Made by a program: the position numbers and the translations under genes
Shown: one piece after another, positions 27,725 through 36,671 of the stretch
Layout of the letters: each line of letters starts with the position of its first letter
Numbering within the stretch: position 1 is the first letter of the stretch
Source of the DNA: Segatella buccae ATCC 33574
GTDB lineage: Bacteria; Bacteroidota; Bacteroidia; Bacteroidales; Bacteroidaceae
Length of the DNA: 64,000 nt
Assembly (NCBI RefSeq): GCF_000184945.1
Contig: NZ_GL586311.1
Span: 988,502 to 1,052,501 of the forward strand
Reading direction: 5' to 3'
Notes under the pieces: generated by a model
Seen by the model: only the letters and a program-made list of their open reading frames with translations
The model's database searches: none
Told to the model about the DNA's origin: nothing

Positions 27725-27977
27725 GTAGATGAGGTTTTTAATCGTTTCCGCAAAAATAACGGTAATGTGGGGAATAAGACTTTACTTTTTGATAATAGTC
27801 CTTTGAAATATAAATTTACGGCCAAGAGTGGCCGGCGGGGCAACGACAAAGAAACGGCGGAGTGTATTTTCTCGTCGGCGAATTTAGCGGATTAAACGAA
27901 TTATCCTTCACCCCTCATTCGCACCATTCGCATCATTCGCCGATAACCTCTTTTTTGTCAGGCTCACTCTTTTGCAG
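27725..27977. promoter_or_regulatory. Divergent control region upstream of PL11
   Basis: A minus-strand TATTTTTG box (complement of 27751-27758) lies 27 bp before the PL11 start. The rest has a short CATTCG-type repetition near 27918-27945 and no gene. Confidence 0.55.
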
Positions 27978-28284
27978 TATAGTGTAAAGTATTAAATCTT
28001 TCGAAAAGGCCTTACACGCATTTTCTTCGCACTCGTCCGCTATCCCGATTCTGTTTGTTTTGTTCGCCCCATCTGTCCCATCAATTTTCTCACTCGGCCC
28101 GAACGGCATTGCAAAACGGCCATAGTCAGAAGCTCATTCGGGCCGAGCGAGAAGGCGAAAAAGCCCGTTTTGCAAAGCAGTTTAGGCCGAATGGTATTAA
28201 CAGTGGGAAGTCCCCTTTAGGGGGTGGGGGCTTTTTTAAAAAAAAGGGAAGCACCCGCGTGCTTCCCTTGCTCATGCAAAGATA
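27978..28284 (-). repeat. Dispersed ~300-bp repeat, copy 2 (promoter box + hairpin)
   Basis: On the minus strand it starts TATCTTTG (complement of 28277-28284), then a GGGAAGCAC/GTGCTTCCC hairpin and a run of eight T. A second palindrome (CCCCCTAAAGGGG) follows, then the conserved body ending ACTATA. One frame stays open across the distal half and encodes MPFGPSEKID...ACKAFSKDLIL, similar to copies 1 and 4. Confidence 0.8.
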
Positions 28285-28469
28285 CGATGAAAATAAGAAA
28301 AATGCAAATCAAAGACGAAAAAGCGTGACAATCCCCACGGTTGTTTCCACCTCCCGCAAACAGCCTTTTATCCCCATCGGCCATGAGGCGTTGCTCCCGG
28401 TCACGGGCCGTTGTCAAAATGTATGGGGCGAAATGTCAAAAACTGAAGTCCCGTTTCAAGGGATTTCCG

Positions 28470-28477
28470 TAACTTTG
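28470..28477 (+). promoter_or_regulatory. -7 box (TAACTTTG) of the RG-I enzyme operon
   Basis: A TAnnTTTG match lies 30 bp before the CE12-CE12 start and would drive the six-gene operon to 37789. Confidence 0.6.
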
Positions 28478-28506
28478 CCACAAAACCTAATCGCAACTAT
28501 CAACAA

Positions 28507-30144
28507 ATGAATAATAGGAAAAGTTTCATGCTCGGGGCCGTGCTGTTGGCGGTCGTGGCGTGTCCTTGGACCGGTCGTGCACAGGTAGCCGGGCCTTTGG
28601 AGGATGTCAATCACGTGACAGACCTCACGTTCGACAGCCTGAGTAAGGCGCAGACGGCCCGTGTGGCGCCCGGCAGCACGCGTCGGGGCAACCATCCCGT
28701 GCTCTTTCTCGTGGGCAACAGCACCATGCGCAACGGCACCCTCGGCAACGGCAACAACGGTCAGTGGGGCTGGGGATTTTTCGCCCACGCCTATTTCGAC
28801 GAAAATAAAATCACGGTAGAGAATCAGGCACTTGGCGGCATGAGCAGCCGCACCTATTATAATAGGCTGTGGGCACCCGTGCGCGATGCCATTCGGCCCG
28901 GCGACTGGGTGGTTATTTCCATCGGGCACAACGACAACGGCCCCTACGACAGCGGGCGTGCCCGTGCCAGTATTCCCGGTGTGGGGCGCGATTCGCTGTG
29001 CGTGACCATCAAGGAGACCGGTGCGCGGGAGACCGTCTACACCTATGGCGAATACATGCGCAGGTATATCCGCGATGTGCGGGCGCGCGGAGGCCATCCC
29101 ATCCTCATGTCGCTCACCCCCCGCGATGCCTACGATGAGGCGACGGGCAAGATTGTGCGCAAGCCCCACACGGCATGGCTCATGCAGGTGGCGGCTGAGG
29201 AAGGCGTGCCTTTCGTCGACCTCAACGAGCGGGCAGGCAGCCGGCTCGACGGCTTCAGCCGGTGGAAGGAGCGTTACCACTTCCACGGCGACCATATCCA
29301 CACGAGCCGTTTCGGGGCCATGCTCAATGCCCGGTGTGCGGCTGAGGGCATTGCCGAAAGCCACAATCCTGCGCTCAAGCCGTTGCAGGACATGATGCTC
29401 CCGCTGGCACTGCCGGTGGAGCCGGTGCGGCGCGAGGCCGGCAAACCCGTGGTGTGGCTCACGGGCGACAGTACGGTGAAGAATCTCGACAAGGACAAAG
29501 ACGGCATGTGGGGCTGGGGCTCGCAGGCCTATACGGTGTTTGATGCGCGCAAGATCACGTGCTACAATGCCGCCAAGGCCGGCCGTTCCACGCGCACCTA
29601 TCTCAACGAAGGGCGTTGGGATCGTGTCTGCAACAGCCTCCGGCCCGGTGACTATGTGCTCATCCAATTCGGCCACAACGACATCGGGGGCATCGACCGC
29701 GACAAGGAACGGGGCGTGATAGCCACGGCCCGTGACACGTGTCATGTCTACCGGTCGGCCTCCAAGGGCACCTACGAACTGGTGTACAGCTTCGGGTGGT
29801 ATCTCAAGAAGTTCATCGACGACGTGCGGGAGAAAGGGGCCACGCCCATCCTCGTGTCGCTCACGCCCCGCAACGAGTGGAAAGACGGCAAGATAGAGCG
29901 CCGCAACGACACCTACGGCGAGTGGTATCGGCAGGTGGCCGCAGAGACCGGAGTGGAACTGCTCGACCTGCACAACATCACGGCCGACCGGCTCGACCGC
30001 ACATGCGGCTCTAAAGAAAAGGCCATGAAATACTACAACCGCGACCATACCCACACCTCGCTGCTCGGCGCAAGGCTCAACGCGCGGAGCATTGCCGAGG
30101 GACTCAAAGCCGACCACAGTCCGCTGGCGGCCTATCTGAAATAG
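28507..30144 (+). CDS. Tandem CE12 (SGNH) rhamnogalacturonan acetylesterase
   Basis: The 545-residue secreted protein has two SGNH-hydrolase domains in a row. Domain 1 (about 65-290) carries GNSTM with Ser72, a GHND block (SIGHNDNGP) and Asp262/His265 in GDHIH. Domain 2 (about 312-545) carries GDSTV with Ser322, FGHNDIGG and Asp513/His516 in DHTH. Both triads look complete. CE12 enzymes remove acetyl groups from RG-I galacturonate so lyases can act. Both domains contain GMWGWG/GQWGWG, so they probably arose by duplication. It is the first gene of the operon, 26 bp before rhaM. Confidence 0.85.
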   Translation: MNNRKSFMLGAVLLAVVACPWTGRAQVAGPLEDVNHVTDLTFDSLSKAQTARVAPGSTRRGNHPVLFLVGNSTMRNGTLGNGNNGQWGWGFFAHAYFDENKITVENQALGGMSSRTYYNRLWAPVRDAIRPGDWVVISIGHNDNGPYDSGRARASIPGVGRDSLCVTIKETGARETVYTYGEYMRRYIRDVRARGGHPILMSLTPRDAYDEATGKIVRKPHTAWLMQVAAEEGVPFVDLNERAGSRLDGFSRWKERYHFHGDHIHTSRFGAMLNARCAAEGIAESHNPALKPLQDMMLPLALPVEPVRREAGKPVVWLTGDSTVKNLDKDKDGMWGWGSQAYTVFDARKITCYNAAKAGRSTRTYLNEGRWDRVCNSLRPGDYVLIQFGHNDIGGIDRDKERGVIATARDTCHVYRSASKGTYELVYSFGWYLKKFIDDVREKGATPILVSLTPRNEWKDGKIERRNDTYGEWYRQVAAETGVELLDLHNITADRLDRTCGSKEKAMKYYNRDHTHTSLLGARLNARSIAEGLKADHSPLAAYLK

Positions 30145-30170
30145 TCATAAACCCTTTAAAACATGCAACC

Positions 30171-30488
30171 ATGAAGCGATTTGCCTTTAAAATGTATCTC
30201 AAACCGGGATGCGAACAGGAGTATGCCAAGCGGCACGCGGCCATTTGGCCCGAACTCAAACAGATGATCAAGGAGGCCGGAGTGGGCAATTACAGCATCT
30301 TTTGGGACAAGGAGACCAACATCCTCTTTGCCTATCAGGAGTGTAGCGGCGAGGCCAACAGCCAAGACACCGACCATGTGGATCCCATTACGCAGAAGTG
30401 GTGGGACATGATGGCCGACATCATGGAGGTGAATCCCGACAATTCGCCCGTCACCATTCCTATCGAAGAATTGTTCCATTTGGATTAG
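30171..30488 (+). CDS. rhaM: L-rhamnose mutarotase
   Basis: This 105-residue protein interconverts the alpha and beta anomers of L-rhamnose, speeding its entry into catabolism in the cytoplasm (no signal peptide). It is full length and has the family pattern Y18-x-x-x-H22 (EYAKRHAAIWPEL), with His22 the known catalytic residue, and the KWWDMM motif near residue 76. Its place inside an RG-I operon between two acetylesterases supports rhamnose as a product of this locus. Confidence 0.93.
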   Translation: MKRFAFKMYLKPGCEQEYAKRHAAIWPELKQMIKEAGVGNYSIFWDKETNILFAYQECSGEANSQDTDHVDPITQKWWDMMADIMEVNPDNSPVTIPIEELFHLD

Positions 30489-30528
30489 GCCGCCGTTTCG
30501 GCTGCTTTCCATCTATTGCCTGTTGACA

Positions 30529-31764
30529 ATGAAACAGTTCATAGCAACCCTCGTTCTCTTGGTCGGTGTGCTCGTTGCCACCGCCCAGACATTTGACATG
30601 ACCCGTCCGCAGCCCCGCTACTCGGAGGCCACGGGCTATGGCTACGATGTTGTGGCCTCGCCCACGGCCCGTTCGGTGGCCCCGTTTTATTTCTCGGTGA
30701 GAGTGCCCGACGGCAACTACCGCGTCACGGTGACGCTGGGCAGCAACCGGCGGGCGGCCGAAACGATGGTCAGGGCTGAGTCGCGCAGGCTCATGGTGGA
30801 GCGGGCCGTCACCCGTAAGGGCCACTACCAAGTGTGTTCTTTCATCGTCAACAAGCGTTCTCCCCGCATCAACGACAAGGAGCAGGTGAAGATCAAGGCC
30901 CGCGAGAAGGACTATTTCACGTGGGACGACCGTCTCACGCTCGAGTTCAACGGGCCGGCCCCGGCTGTGCGGAAGATAGTAGTGGAGCCCGACACGGTGG
31001 CAACGACCGTCTTCTTGTGCGGCAACTCCACGGTGGTGGACCAGCACTGCGAACCGTGGGCCAGCTGGGGACAGATGATTCCCCGGTGGTTCGACGATCG
31101 GGTGGCCGTCTCCAACCATGCCGAGAGCGGTCTCACAGCGGGTAGTTTTCTGGCTTCCAACCGGCTCGACAAGGTGCTCGCGATGCTCCGACCGGGCGAC
31201 TATGTGTTCTGCGAGTTCGGTCACAATGACCAGAAGGAGCGGGGAGCCGGCACGGGAGCGTGGTACAACTTTGCCCACAATCTCAAGATATTCATCGATC
31301 GGGTGCGGGCTGCCGGGGCCACGGTGGTCTTTCTCACGCCCACCCAACGTCGGGCGTGGAACAAGGACAGCACCCACATCATCGAGACCCACGGAGATTA
31401 TCCCGACGCCATGCGCAGTGTGGCTCGTAGGGAGCAGGTGCCGGTCATCGAGTTGCACGACATGACGCGCACGTTTTTCGAAGCCTTGGGTTTCGAGGGC
31501 AGCAAGCGGGCACTCGTCCACTATCCGATGGGGACACTTCCCGGACAGACCCGCGCGCTGGCCGACAATACCCACTTCAATCCCTATGGGGCCTACGAGG
31601 TGGCCAAGATGGTGGTCATGGGGATGAAGGCTCTCCGCTTGCCTCTTGTCGAGCACTTGCGGCCCGACTGGCGCGACTACGATCCCGCTCATCCTGATGA
31701 CTTTCAAACTTTCCGTTGGGCTCCCTCCGTGATCACGGAGTTTACAAAACCCGACGGCAACTAA
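30529..31764 (+). CDS. CE12-like SGNH acetylesterase with N-terminal beta domain
   Basis: The 411-residue protein has a signal peptide (MKQFIATLVLLVGVLVATAQ), a beta-rich, CBM-like N-terminal domain (about 30-155; FYFSVRVPDGNYRVTVTLG) and a C-terminal SGNH domain. The triad is Ser167 in GNSTV and Asp346/His349 in DNTHFN; FGHNDQKE supplies the Asn block. This two-domain layout is common in rhamnogalacturonan acetylesterases of Bacteroidota. The ATG at 30529 is preferred over the TTG two codons earlier. It may act on a differently placed acetyl group than the tandem esterase. It lies 12 bp before GH2. Confidence 0.82.
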   Translation: MKQFIATLVLLVGVLVATAQTFDMTRPQPRYSEATGYGYDVVASPTARSVAPFYFSVRVPDGNYRVTVTLGSNRRAAETMVRAESRRLMVERAVTRKGHYQVCSFIVNKRSPRINDKEQVKIKAREKDYFTWDDRLTLEFNGPAPAVRKIVVEPDTVATTVFLCGNSTVVDQHCEPWASWGQMIPRWFDDRVAVSNHAESGLTAGSFLASNRLDKVLAMLRPGDYVFCEFGHNDQKERGAGTGAWYNFAHNLKIFIDRVRAAGATVVFLTPTQRRAWNKDSTHIIETHGDYPDAMRSVARREQVPVIELHDMTRTFFEALGFEGSKRALVHYPMGTLPGQTRALADNTHFNPYGAYEVAKMVVMGMKALRLPLVEHLRPDWRDYDPAHPDDFQTFRWAPSVITEFTKPDGN

Positions 31765-31776
31765 TTCTCTTCTGAT

Positions 31777-34149
31777 ATGACAAACAAGACTTTTCTCTCA
31801 TTGGCCTTGGCTGTTCTCGCCACTTTGCCGGCTGTCGCGCAGCGCGATACCATCAGCCTGAACCGGGGATGGCTCTTCTGTCGCACTCCGCAGGGGCCGG
31901 CCGAGGTGGTCAATCTGCCCCACGACTTCCAGATTTCGCAGCCATGGGTGGCTCCATCGGCCGACGAACGGGCCGACAACAGCGATCAGGCCGCCAATGT
32001 GAAAAGCCGCCTTTCGGCCCGCGGATTCAAGGAAATGGGCGAGGGCTTCTACCGCAAAACGCTCCATGCGCTGCAGGAGTGGAAAGGCCGTCGGGTGCTG
32101 CTCGACTTTGGGGGCATCATGCTCGTGGGCGATGTCTGGCTCAATGGGCGTCGTGTGGGAGGAACGGAGTATGGCTACTTGGGCTTCGAGGTGGATGTGA
32201 CTTCGCTCTTGCGCTATGGCGAGGACAACCAAATAGAGGTGAGAGCCAACACGATGGGTCCGAAGAACTCGCGTTGGTATACGGGTGGCGGACTCTATCG
32301 GGATGTTAAAATCATCCTCACACCGGCCGATTTATACTTTGTGCGCCACCCGTTGCAGATTACGACAAAGGACAACCACACGATAAATATCACTGCCGAA
32401 ATATCCCGTTACAACAAAGATGCGACCGGTCGGGTGGGCGTGCGCATCCTTGATGCAGCAGGCCGGGAGGTGGCTGCGAGGGAGACGGAGGTGCGTTGGA
32501 GTCCTCGTCGGCGCACGATGGAATACCGGCTCGACCCGATAGCCTTGGCTTCGCCTCAACTCTGGTCGTGCGAGACACCTTATTTATATACAGCTGAGGT
32601 CTCCATTTATGGCACCGACGGGCGGTTGGCCGACCGTGTGAGCGAACCTTTCGGGGTGCGCACGGTTGAAATCACAGCCGACCGTGGGCTGTTGCTCAAC
32701 GGAAAGAAAGTGCTCTTGAAGGGCATTGCCAACCATCACACACTCGGAGTGCTTGGGGCGGCGGCCTTTCCACGCGCCATCGAGAAGCGCATACGGCTGC
32801 TGAAGCAGTTTGGCTTCAATCACATACGTTGCTCTCACAACCCTTACAGCGAAGACCTTTACCGACTTTGCGACCGCTACGGGCTGCTCGTGGTGGACGA
32901 ACTCTATGACAAATGGCTCACGCAGTATGCCGGTGGGCGCACGGAATGGACCAATCTGTGGCAGCAAGACGTGCCCGAATGGGTGAAGCGTGACCGTAAC
33001 CATCCCTCGGTGGTGCTGTGGAGCTTGGGCAACGAACTGCAAACCTACCCCAATCTGCCTTTCAACGACTGGGGTGTAACGCCCTACAAACTGCTGCGCG
33101 AGCTGCTTCACCGCTACGACACCACCCGTCTCGTCACCGTGGCCATGCACCCCCGAGGCCGCAACTGGGAGACCGACTCGTTGCCCTGCGACCTCGCGAT
33201 GCTCACTGATGTGCAGGCCTACAACTACCGCTACATGTATTTTCCCGGCGACGGCCGCCGTTTTCCGTGGATGAAGTTCTACCAGAGCGAGGCCAACCTG
33301 CCCATGATGGGTCCCAACTTCTACGAAATGGATCGCGAGAAGGTCATCGGACTGGCCTATTGGGGCATGATAGACTATCTCGGGGAGAGCATGGGGTGGC
33401 CTGCCAAAGGTTGGGTGGACGGCGTGTTCGACATCTCCCTGCAGCCCAAACCGATGGCCTACTTCCTCAAGTCGATGTTCAGCGACGAACCCACTGTGCA
33501 CATCGGCATCGTGGACAACAAGACCGACAACACCGAGTGGAACGGCATCAAGTTTGGAGGAGACCAGACTTCCGACCACTGGAACCGCACTGAGGGCAAC
33601 CGATACACCGTCTATGTCTATACCAATGCCGACGAGGCGGAGCTTTTTGTCAACGGGCGGAGTCTCGGTGTGCAGAAAAATACGCTCGATCCCAAGACAC
33701 GCAACAAACTTAAGTGGAATAATGTGGCCTATGTTCCCGGCTCCATTGAGGCTGTGGCACGCAAGGCAGGCAGGGTGGTGGCCCGTCATCGCATAGAGAC
33801 GGCAGGTTCGCCGGTGGCTCTGCGACTGGAGGCCGACGACGAAATGTGGCGTGCCGACGGCACCGACCTGCAACATGTGCGGGTCTATGCCGTTGACAGC
33901 AAGGGTCGGCGCAGTCCGATGGCGCAGCAGTTGCTGACTTTCTCGCTCAAAGGGGATGCCTCTCTTGCGGCACTTGGCAATGGCGACCTCATCGGCGATG
34001 ACCTGCCCACAGGCATTCGGCAACACTTGTTCCGCGGGTCGGCCCTCGCCATTCTGCGGGCCGGATACACTCCGTCGAAAGTGCGGCTCATCGTCTCGGC
34101 CCCCGGACTGAAGGGTGCTTCGCTCAAATTGCAGACCACAGGGAAGTGA
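31777..34149 (+). CDS. GH2-family glycosidase (beta-galactosidase or beta-glucuronidase type)
   Basis: The 790-residue protein has a signal peptide (to about residue 22), a GH2 sugar-binding domain (NLPHDF...GEGFYRKT), an immunoglobulin-like domain, a TIM barrel with HIRCSHNPYSEDLYRLCD, and a C-terminal DUF4982-like beta region. The acid/base is Glu420 in WSLGNE and the nucleophile is Glu505 in YQSEAN. In RG-I loci GH2 enzymes usually remove galactose or glucuronate from side chains or oligosaccharide ends; the sequence does not decide between them. It follows the CE12 gene by 12 bp. Confidence 0.85.
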   Translation: MTNKTFLSLALAVLATLPAVAQRDTISLNRGWLFCRTPQGPAEVVNLPHDFQISQPWVAPSADERADNSDQAANVKSRLSARGFKEMGEGFYRKTLHALQEWKGRRVLLDFGGIMLVGDVWLNGRRVGGTEYGYLGFEVDVTSLLRYGEDNQIEVRANTMGPKNSRWYTGGGLYRDVKIILTPADLYFVRHPLQITTKDNHTINITAEISRYNKDATGRVGVRILDAAGREVAARETEVRWSPRRRTMEYRLDPIALASPQLWSCETPYLYTAEVSIYGTDGRLADRVSEPFGVRTVEITADRGLLLNGKKVLLKGIANHHTLGVLGAAAFPRAIEKRIRLLKQFGFNHIRCSHNPYSEDLYRLCDRYGLLVVDELYDKWLTQYAGGRTEWTNLWQQDVPEWVKRDRNHPSVVLWSLGNELQTYPNLPFNDWGVTPYKLLRELLHRYDTTRLVTVAMHPRGRNWETDSLPCDLAMLTDVQAYNYRYMYFPGDGRRFPWMKFYQSEANLPMMGPNFYEMDREKVIGLAYWGMIDYLGESMGWPAKGWVDGVFDISLQPKPMAYFLKSMFSDEPTVHIGIVDNKTDNTEWNGIKFGGDQTSDHWNRTEGNRYTVYVYTNADEAELFVNGRSLGVQKNTLDPKTRNKLKWNNVAYVPGSIEAVARKAGRVVARHRIETAGSPVALRLEADDEMWRADGTDLQHVRVYAVDSKGRRSPMAQQLLTFSLKGDASLAALGNGDLIGDDLPTGIRQHLFRGSALAILRAGYTPSKVRLIVSAPGLKGASLKLQTTGK

Positions 34150-34217
34150 AGACGAAGTAAGATGGCTTTTGTAACGGAATCATTCAGAAATTTGCAAACA
34201 ACGTGTTGAAGAAACCT

Positions 34218-36671
34218 ATGGTTAACAAGAAAACGCTGATAGCGGCCCCGTTGCTGCTTCTCAGTCTCAATGCCGTGCGGGCGCAGCTGCCCTTACCCAC
34301 CCCCGAAGCGCGCCCCGGACTGCGTTGGTGGTGGCTCGGTTCGGCTGTGGACAAGCCCAATCTGGCATGGAACATGGAGCAGTATGCCCGCGCCGGCGTG
34401 GGAACGGTGGAGATAACGCCCATCTACGGTGTGCAGGGCAACGAGCGCAACGACATTACTTACCTCTCTCCGAAGTGGATGGAGATGCTCCATTACACCG
34501 AGGACGAGGGCCGGCGCAACAACATTGAGATAGACATGGCCACCGGCACGGGTTGGCCTTTCGGCGGCCCGTGGGTGCCCTTGAGCGAAGCGGCCTGCAA
34601 AGCCACCTTCGCCGACACTGTCGTTAACGGCAAGCGCAGGGTGACGCTGCACGTGGGGCGCACCCGGCAGAAGGTGAAGCGGGCGGCTCCCGGCGGCGAA
34701 GGATGGGTGATAGACCACTTCGACTCCACTGCCGTGGCCCACTATCTGGCCCATATCGACAGTGCCTTCACGGCCTCGGGAACGCCTTTTCCCCACACAT
34801 TCTTCAACGACAGCTACGAGGTTTACGGGGCCAACTGGACGCCGCGGTTGCCGGAGGAGTTCTTGAAGCGGCGCGGATACAATTTGATGGACAATCTCGA
34901 CAAACTCGTCGATGGTGATCCGCAGGTGGTGAGCGACTACCGCGAGACCCTCGCCGAACTGCTGCTCAAGAACTTCACCAACCAATGGACGGCTTGGGCG
35001 CACCGCCACGGGGCCATCACCCGTAATCAGGCACACGGTTCGCCGGCCAATCTCATCGACTGTTATGCCGGCGTGGACATCCCCGAGATAGAAGGCTTCG
35101 GTCTCACCGATTTCGGCATTAAGGGCCTACGTACTGACAAAGGGTTCACACGCCCCAATTTCAGCGATCTTTCGATGCTGAAATATGCCCCTTCGGCGGC
35201 CCACATCACGGGTAAGAAATACACCTCGAGCGAAACTTTCACGTGGCTCACCGAGCACTTCCGCACGTCGTTGAGCCAGATGAAGCCCGATCTCGACCTT
35301 ATGTTCTGCGCCGGGGTGAACCGCATGTTCTTCCACGGAACGGCTTACAGTCCGAAAGACGACCCGTGGCCGGGATGGAAATTCTACGCCAGTGTGGACA
35401 TGAGTCCTACCAACTCCATTTGGCGCGATGCCCCCTCGCTCATGGCCTATATCACCCGTTGCCAGACCTACTTGCAATGGGGACAGCCCGACAACGACTT
35501 TCTGGTGTATCTGCCCGTGCGCGACCTGTGGCGTGAAGACACCCGCCGGCTGCTCATGATGTTCGATATCCACTCGATGGACAAGAAGGCTCCGCAGTTT
35601 ATCAAGACCATTCTGGCCATCGACAGTCTCGGTTACGACTGCGACTATATCAGCGACAAGTATCTGGCAGGCGTCACCGTGACACCCGACGGACAGCTCC
35701 GGACGGCTGCCGGAACCCTCTATAAAGGTCTTGTTATTCCCCCCGGAACCACTGTCGACAGTCGTTTGCAGGCACTCATCGCCCCCTTGCAGAAGCAGGG
35801 CAAAGTGATTTGCGGCATCGATGTTCCGGCTTTGGCCACTACGGCCCGGCCCGAGGCCATGAAACGTGAGCTCGGACTGAAGATAATCAGGCGCAGCAAC
35901 CCTGCGGGCCATCATTATTTCGTGGCCAATCTCACGCCGAGGGATGTTGCCGCCCGTGTACCCTTGGCCGTGGAGGTGGGCGAAGCCGTGTGGTATAACC
36001 CGATGGACAGCACCTTTGCGCCGGCCGGCCTGCGTGGCGGCGAAGTGGCGGTAAGACTGCGAAGCGGCGAGAGCCGCATACTCATCGTGCGCGACCGGCC
36101 GGGCGACACGGCCCGTTCCATCGCCGAGAAGCAGGAAGCGACGAAGCCCGGTACTCCCGACCGGCACTGCGCCACCATCGACTTGAGTTCGGCTTCTTGG
36201 CGGCTTTCGTTCTTGGAGGAAGCCCCGCGTGTGGGCAAAACGTTCCGCCTGAACGGGCTGCGCTCGTGGGAACAGCTCAGCGACTCGGCGCGTGTGACGA
36301 TGGGCACAGGCGTCTATGAAACCACCTTCAAGCTCACCGGTCGGCAGGCCTCCGCCCGATGGGAAATCGACTTGGGCGACGTGCGCGAGTCGGCCCGCGT
36401 CTACATCAATGGCCGCTACCTTGGTTGTGCCTGGGCCGTGCCCTTTGTGCTCGACTGTCGCAATGCCCTCAAGCGCGGGCGCAACACGCTGCGCATCGAA
36501 GTGACTAATCTGCCGGCCAACCGCATTGCCGATATGGATCGCCGGGGAGTGGTGTGGCGGAAGATGAAAGAAATCAATGTTGTGGACATCAATTATAAAA
36601 AGACTACTTACGCCGGCTGGGAACCCCTTCCCGGCGGCCTGAACTCAACCGTAAAACTCATAGAAAAATGA
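34218..36671 (+). CDS. GH106 alpha-L-rhamnosidase
   Basis: An 817-residue secreted enzyme removing terminal alpha-L-rhamnose. GH106 hallmarks are RPGLRWWWLGSAVD near the mature N-terminus, GVGTVEITPIYG, ATGTGWPFGGPWV, RNQAHGSPANLIDCYAGVD and IPEIEGFG, and a C-terminal jelly-roll with WEIDLGDVRESARVYING. The ATG at 34218 (MVNKKTLIAAP) gives a clean signal peptide; a GTG at 34203 would add five residues. The stop overlaps the GH105 start by 4 bp (ATGA), so the two are translationally coupled, consistent with successive removal of rhamnose and unsaturated galacturonate. Confidence 0.92.
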   Translation: MVNKKTLIAAPLLLLSLNAVRAQLPLPTPEARPGLRWWWLGSAVDKPNLAWNMEQYARAGVGTVEITPIYGVQGNERNDITYLSPKWMEMLHYTEDEGRRNNIEIDMATGTGWPFGGPWVPLSEAACKATFADTVVNGKRRVTLHVGRTRQKVKRAAPGGEGWVIDHFDSTAVAHYLAHIDSAFTASGTPFPHTFFNDSYEVYGANWTPRLPEEFLKRRGYNLMDNLDKLVDGDPQVVSDYRETLAELLLKNFTNQWTAWAHRHGAITRNQAHGSPANLIDCYAGVDIPEIEGFGLTDFGIKGLRTDKGFTRPNFSDLSMLKYAPSAAHITGKKYTSSETFTWLTEHFRTSLSQMKPDLDLMFCAGVNRMFFHGTAYSPKDDPWPGWKFYASVDMSPTNSIWRDAPSLMAYITRCQTYLQWGQPDNDFLVYLPVRDLWREDTRRLLMMFDIHSMDKKAPQFIKTILAIDSLGYDCDYISDKYLAGVTVTPDGQLRTAAGTLYKGLVIPPGTTVDSRLQALIAPLQKQGKVICGIDVPALATTARPEAMKRELGLKIIRRSNPAGHHYFVANLTPRDVAARVPLAVEVGEAVWYNPMDSTFAPAGLRGGEVAVRLRSGESRILIVRDRPGDTARSIAEKQEATKPGTPDRHCATIDLSSASWRLSFLEEAPRVGKTFRLNGLRSWEQLSDSARVTMGTGVYETTFKLTGRQASARWEIDLGDVRESARVYINGRYLGCAWAVPFVLDCRNALKRGRNTLRIEVTNLPANRIADMDRRGVVWRKMKEINVVDINYKKTTYAGWEPLPGGLNSTVKLIEK

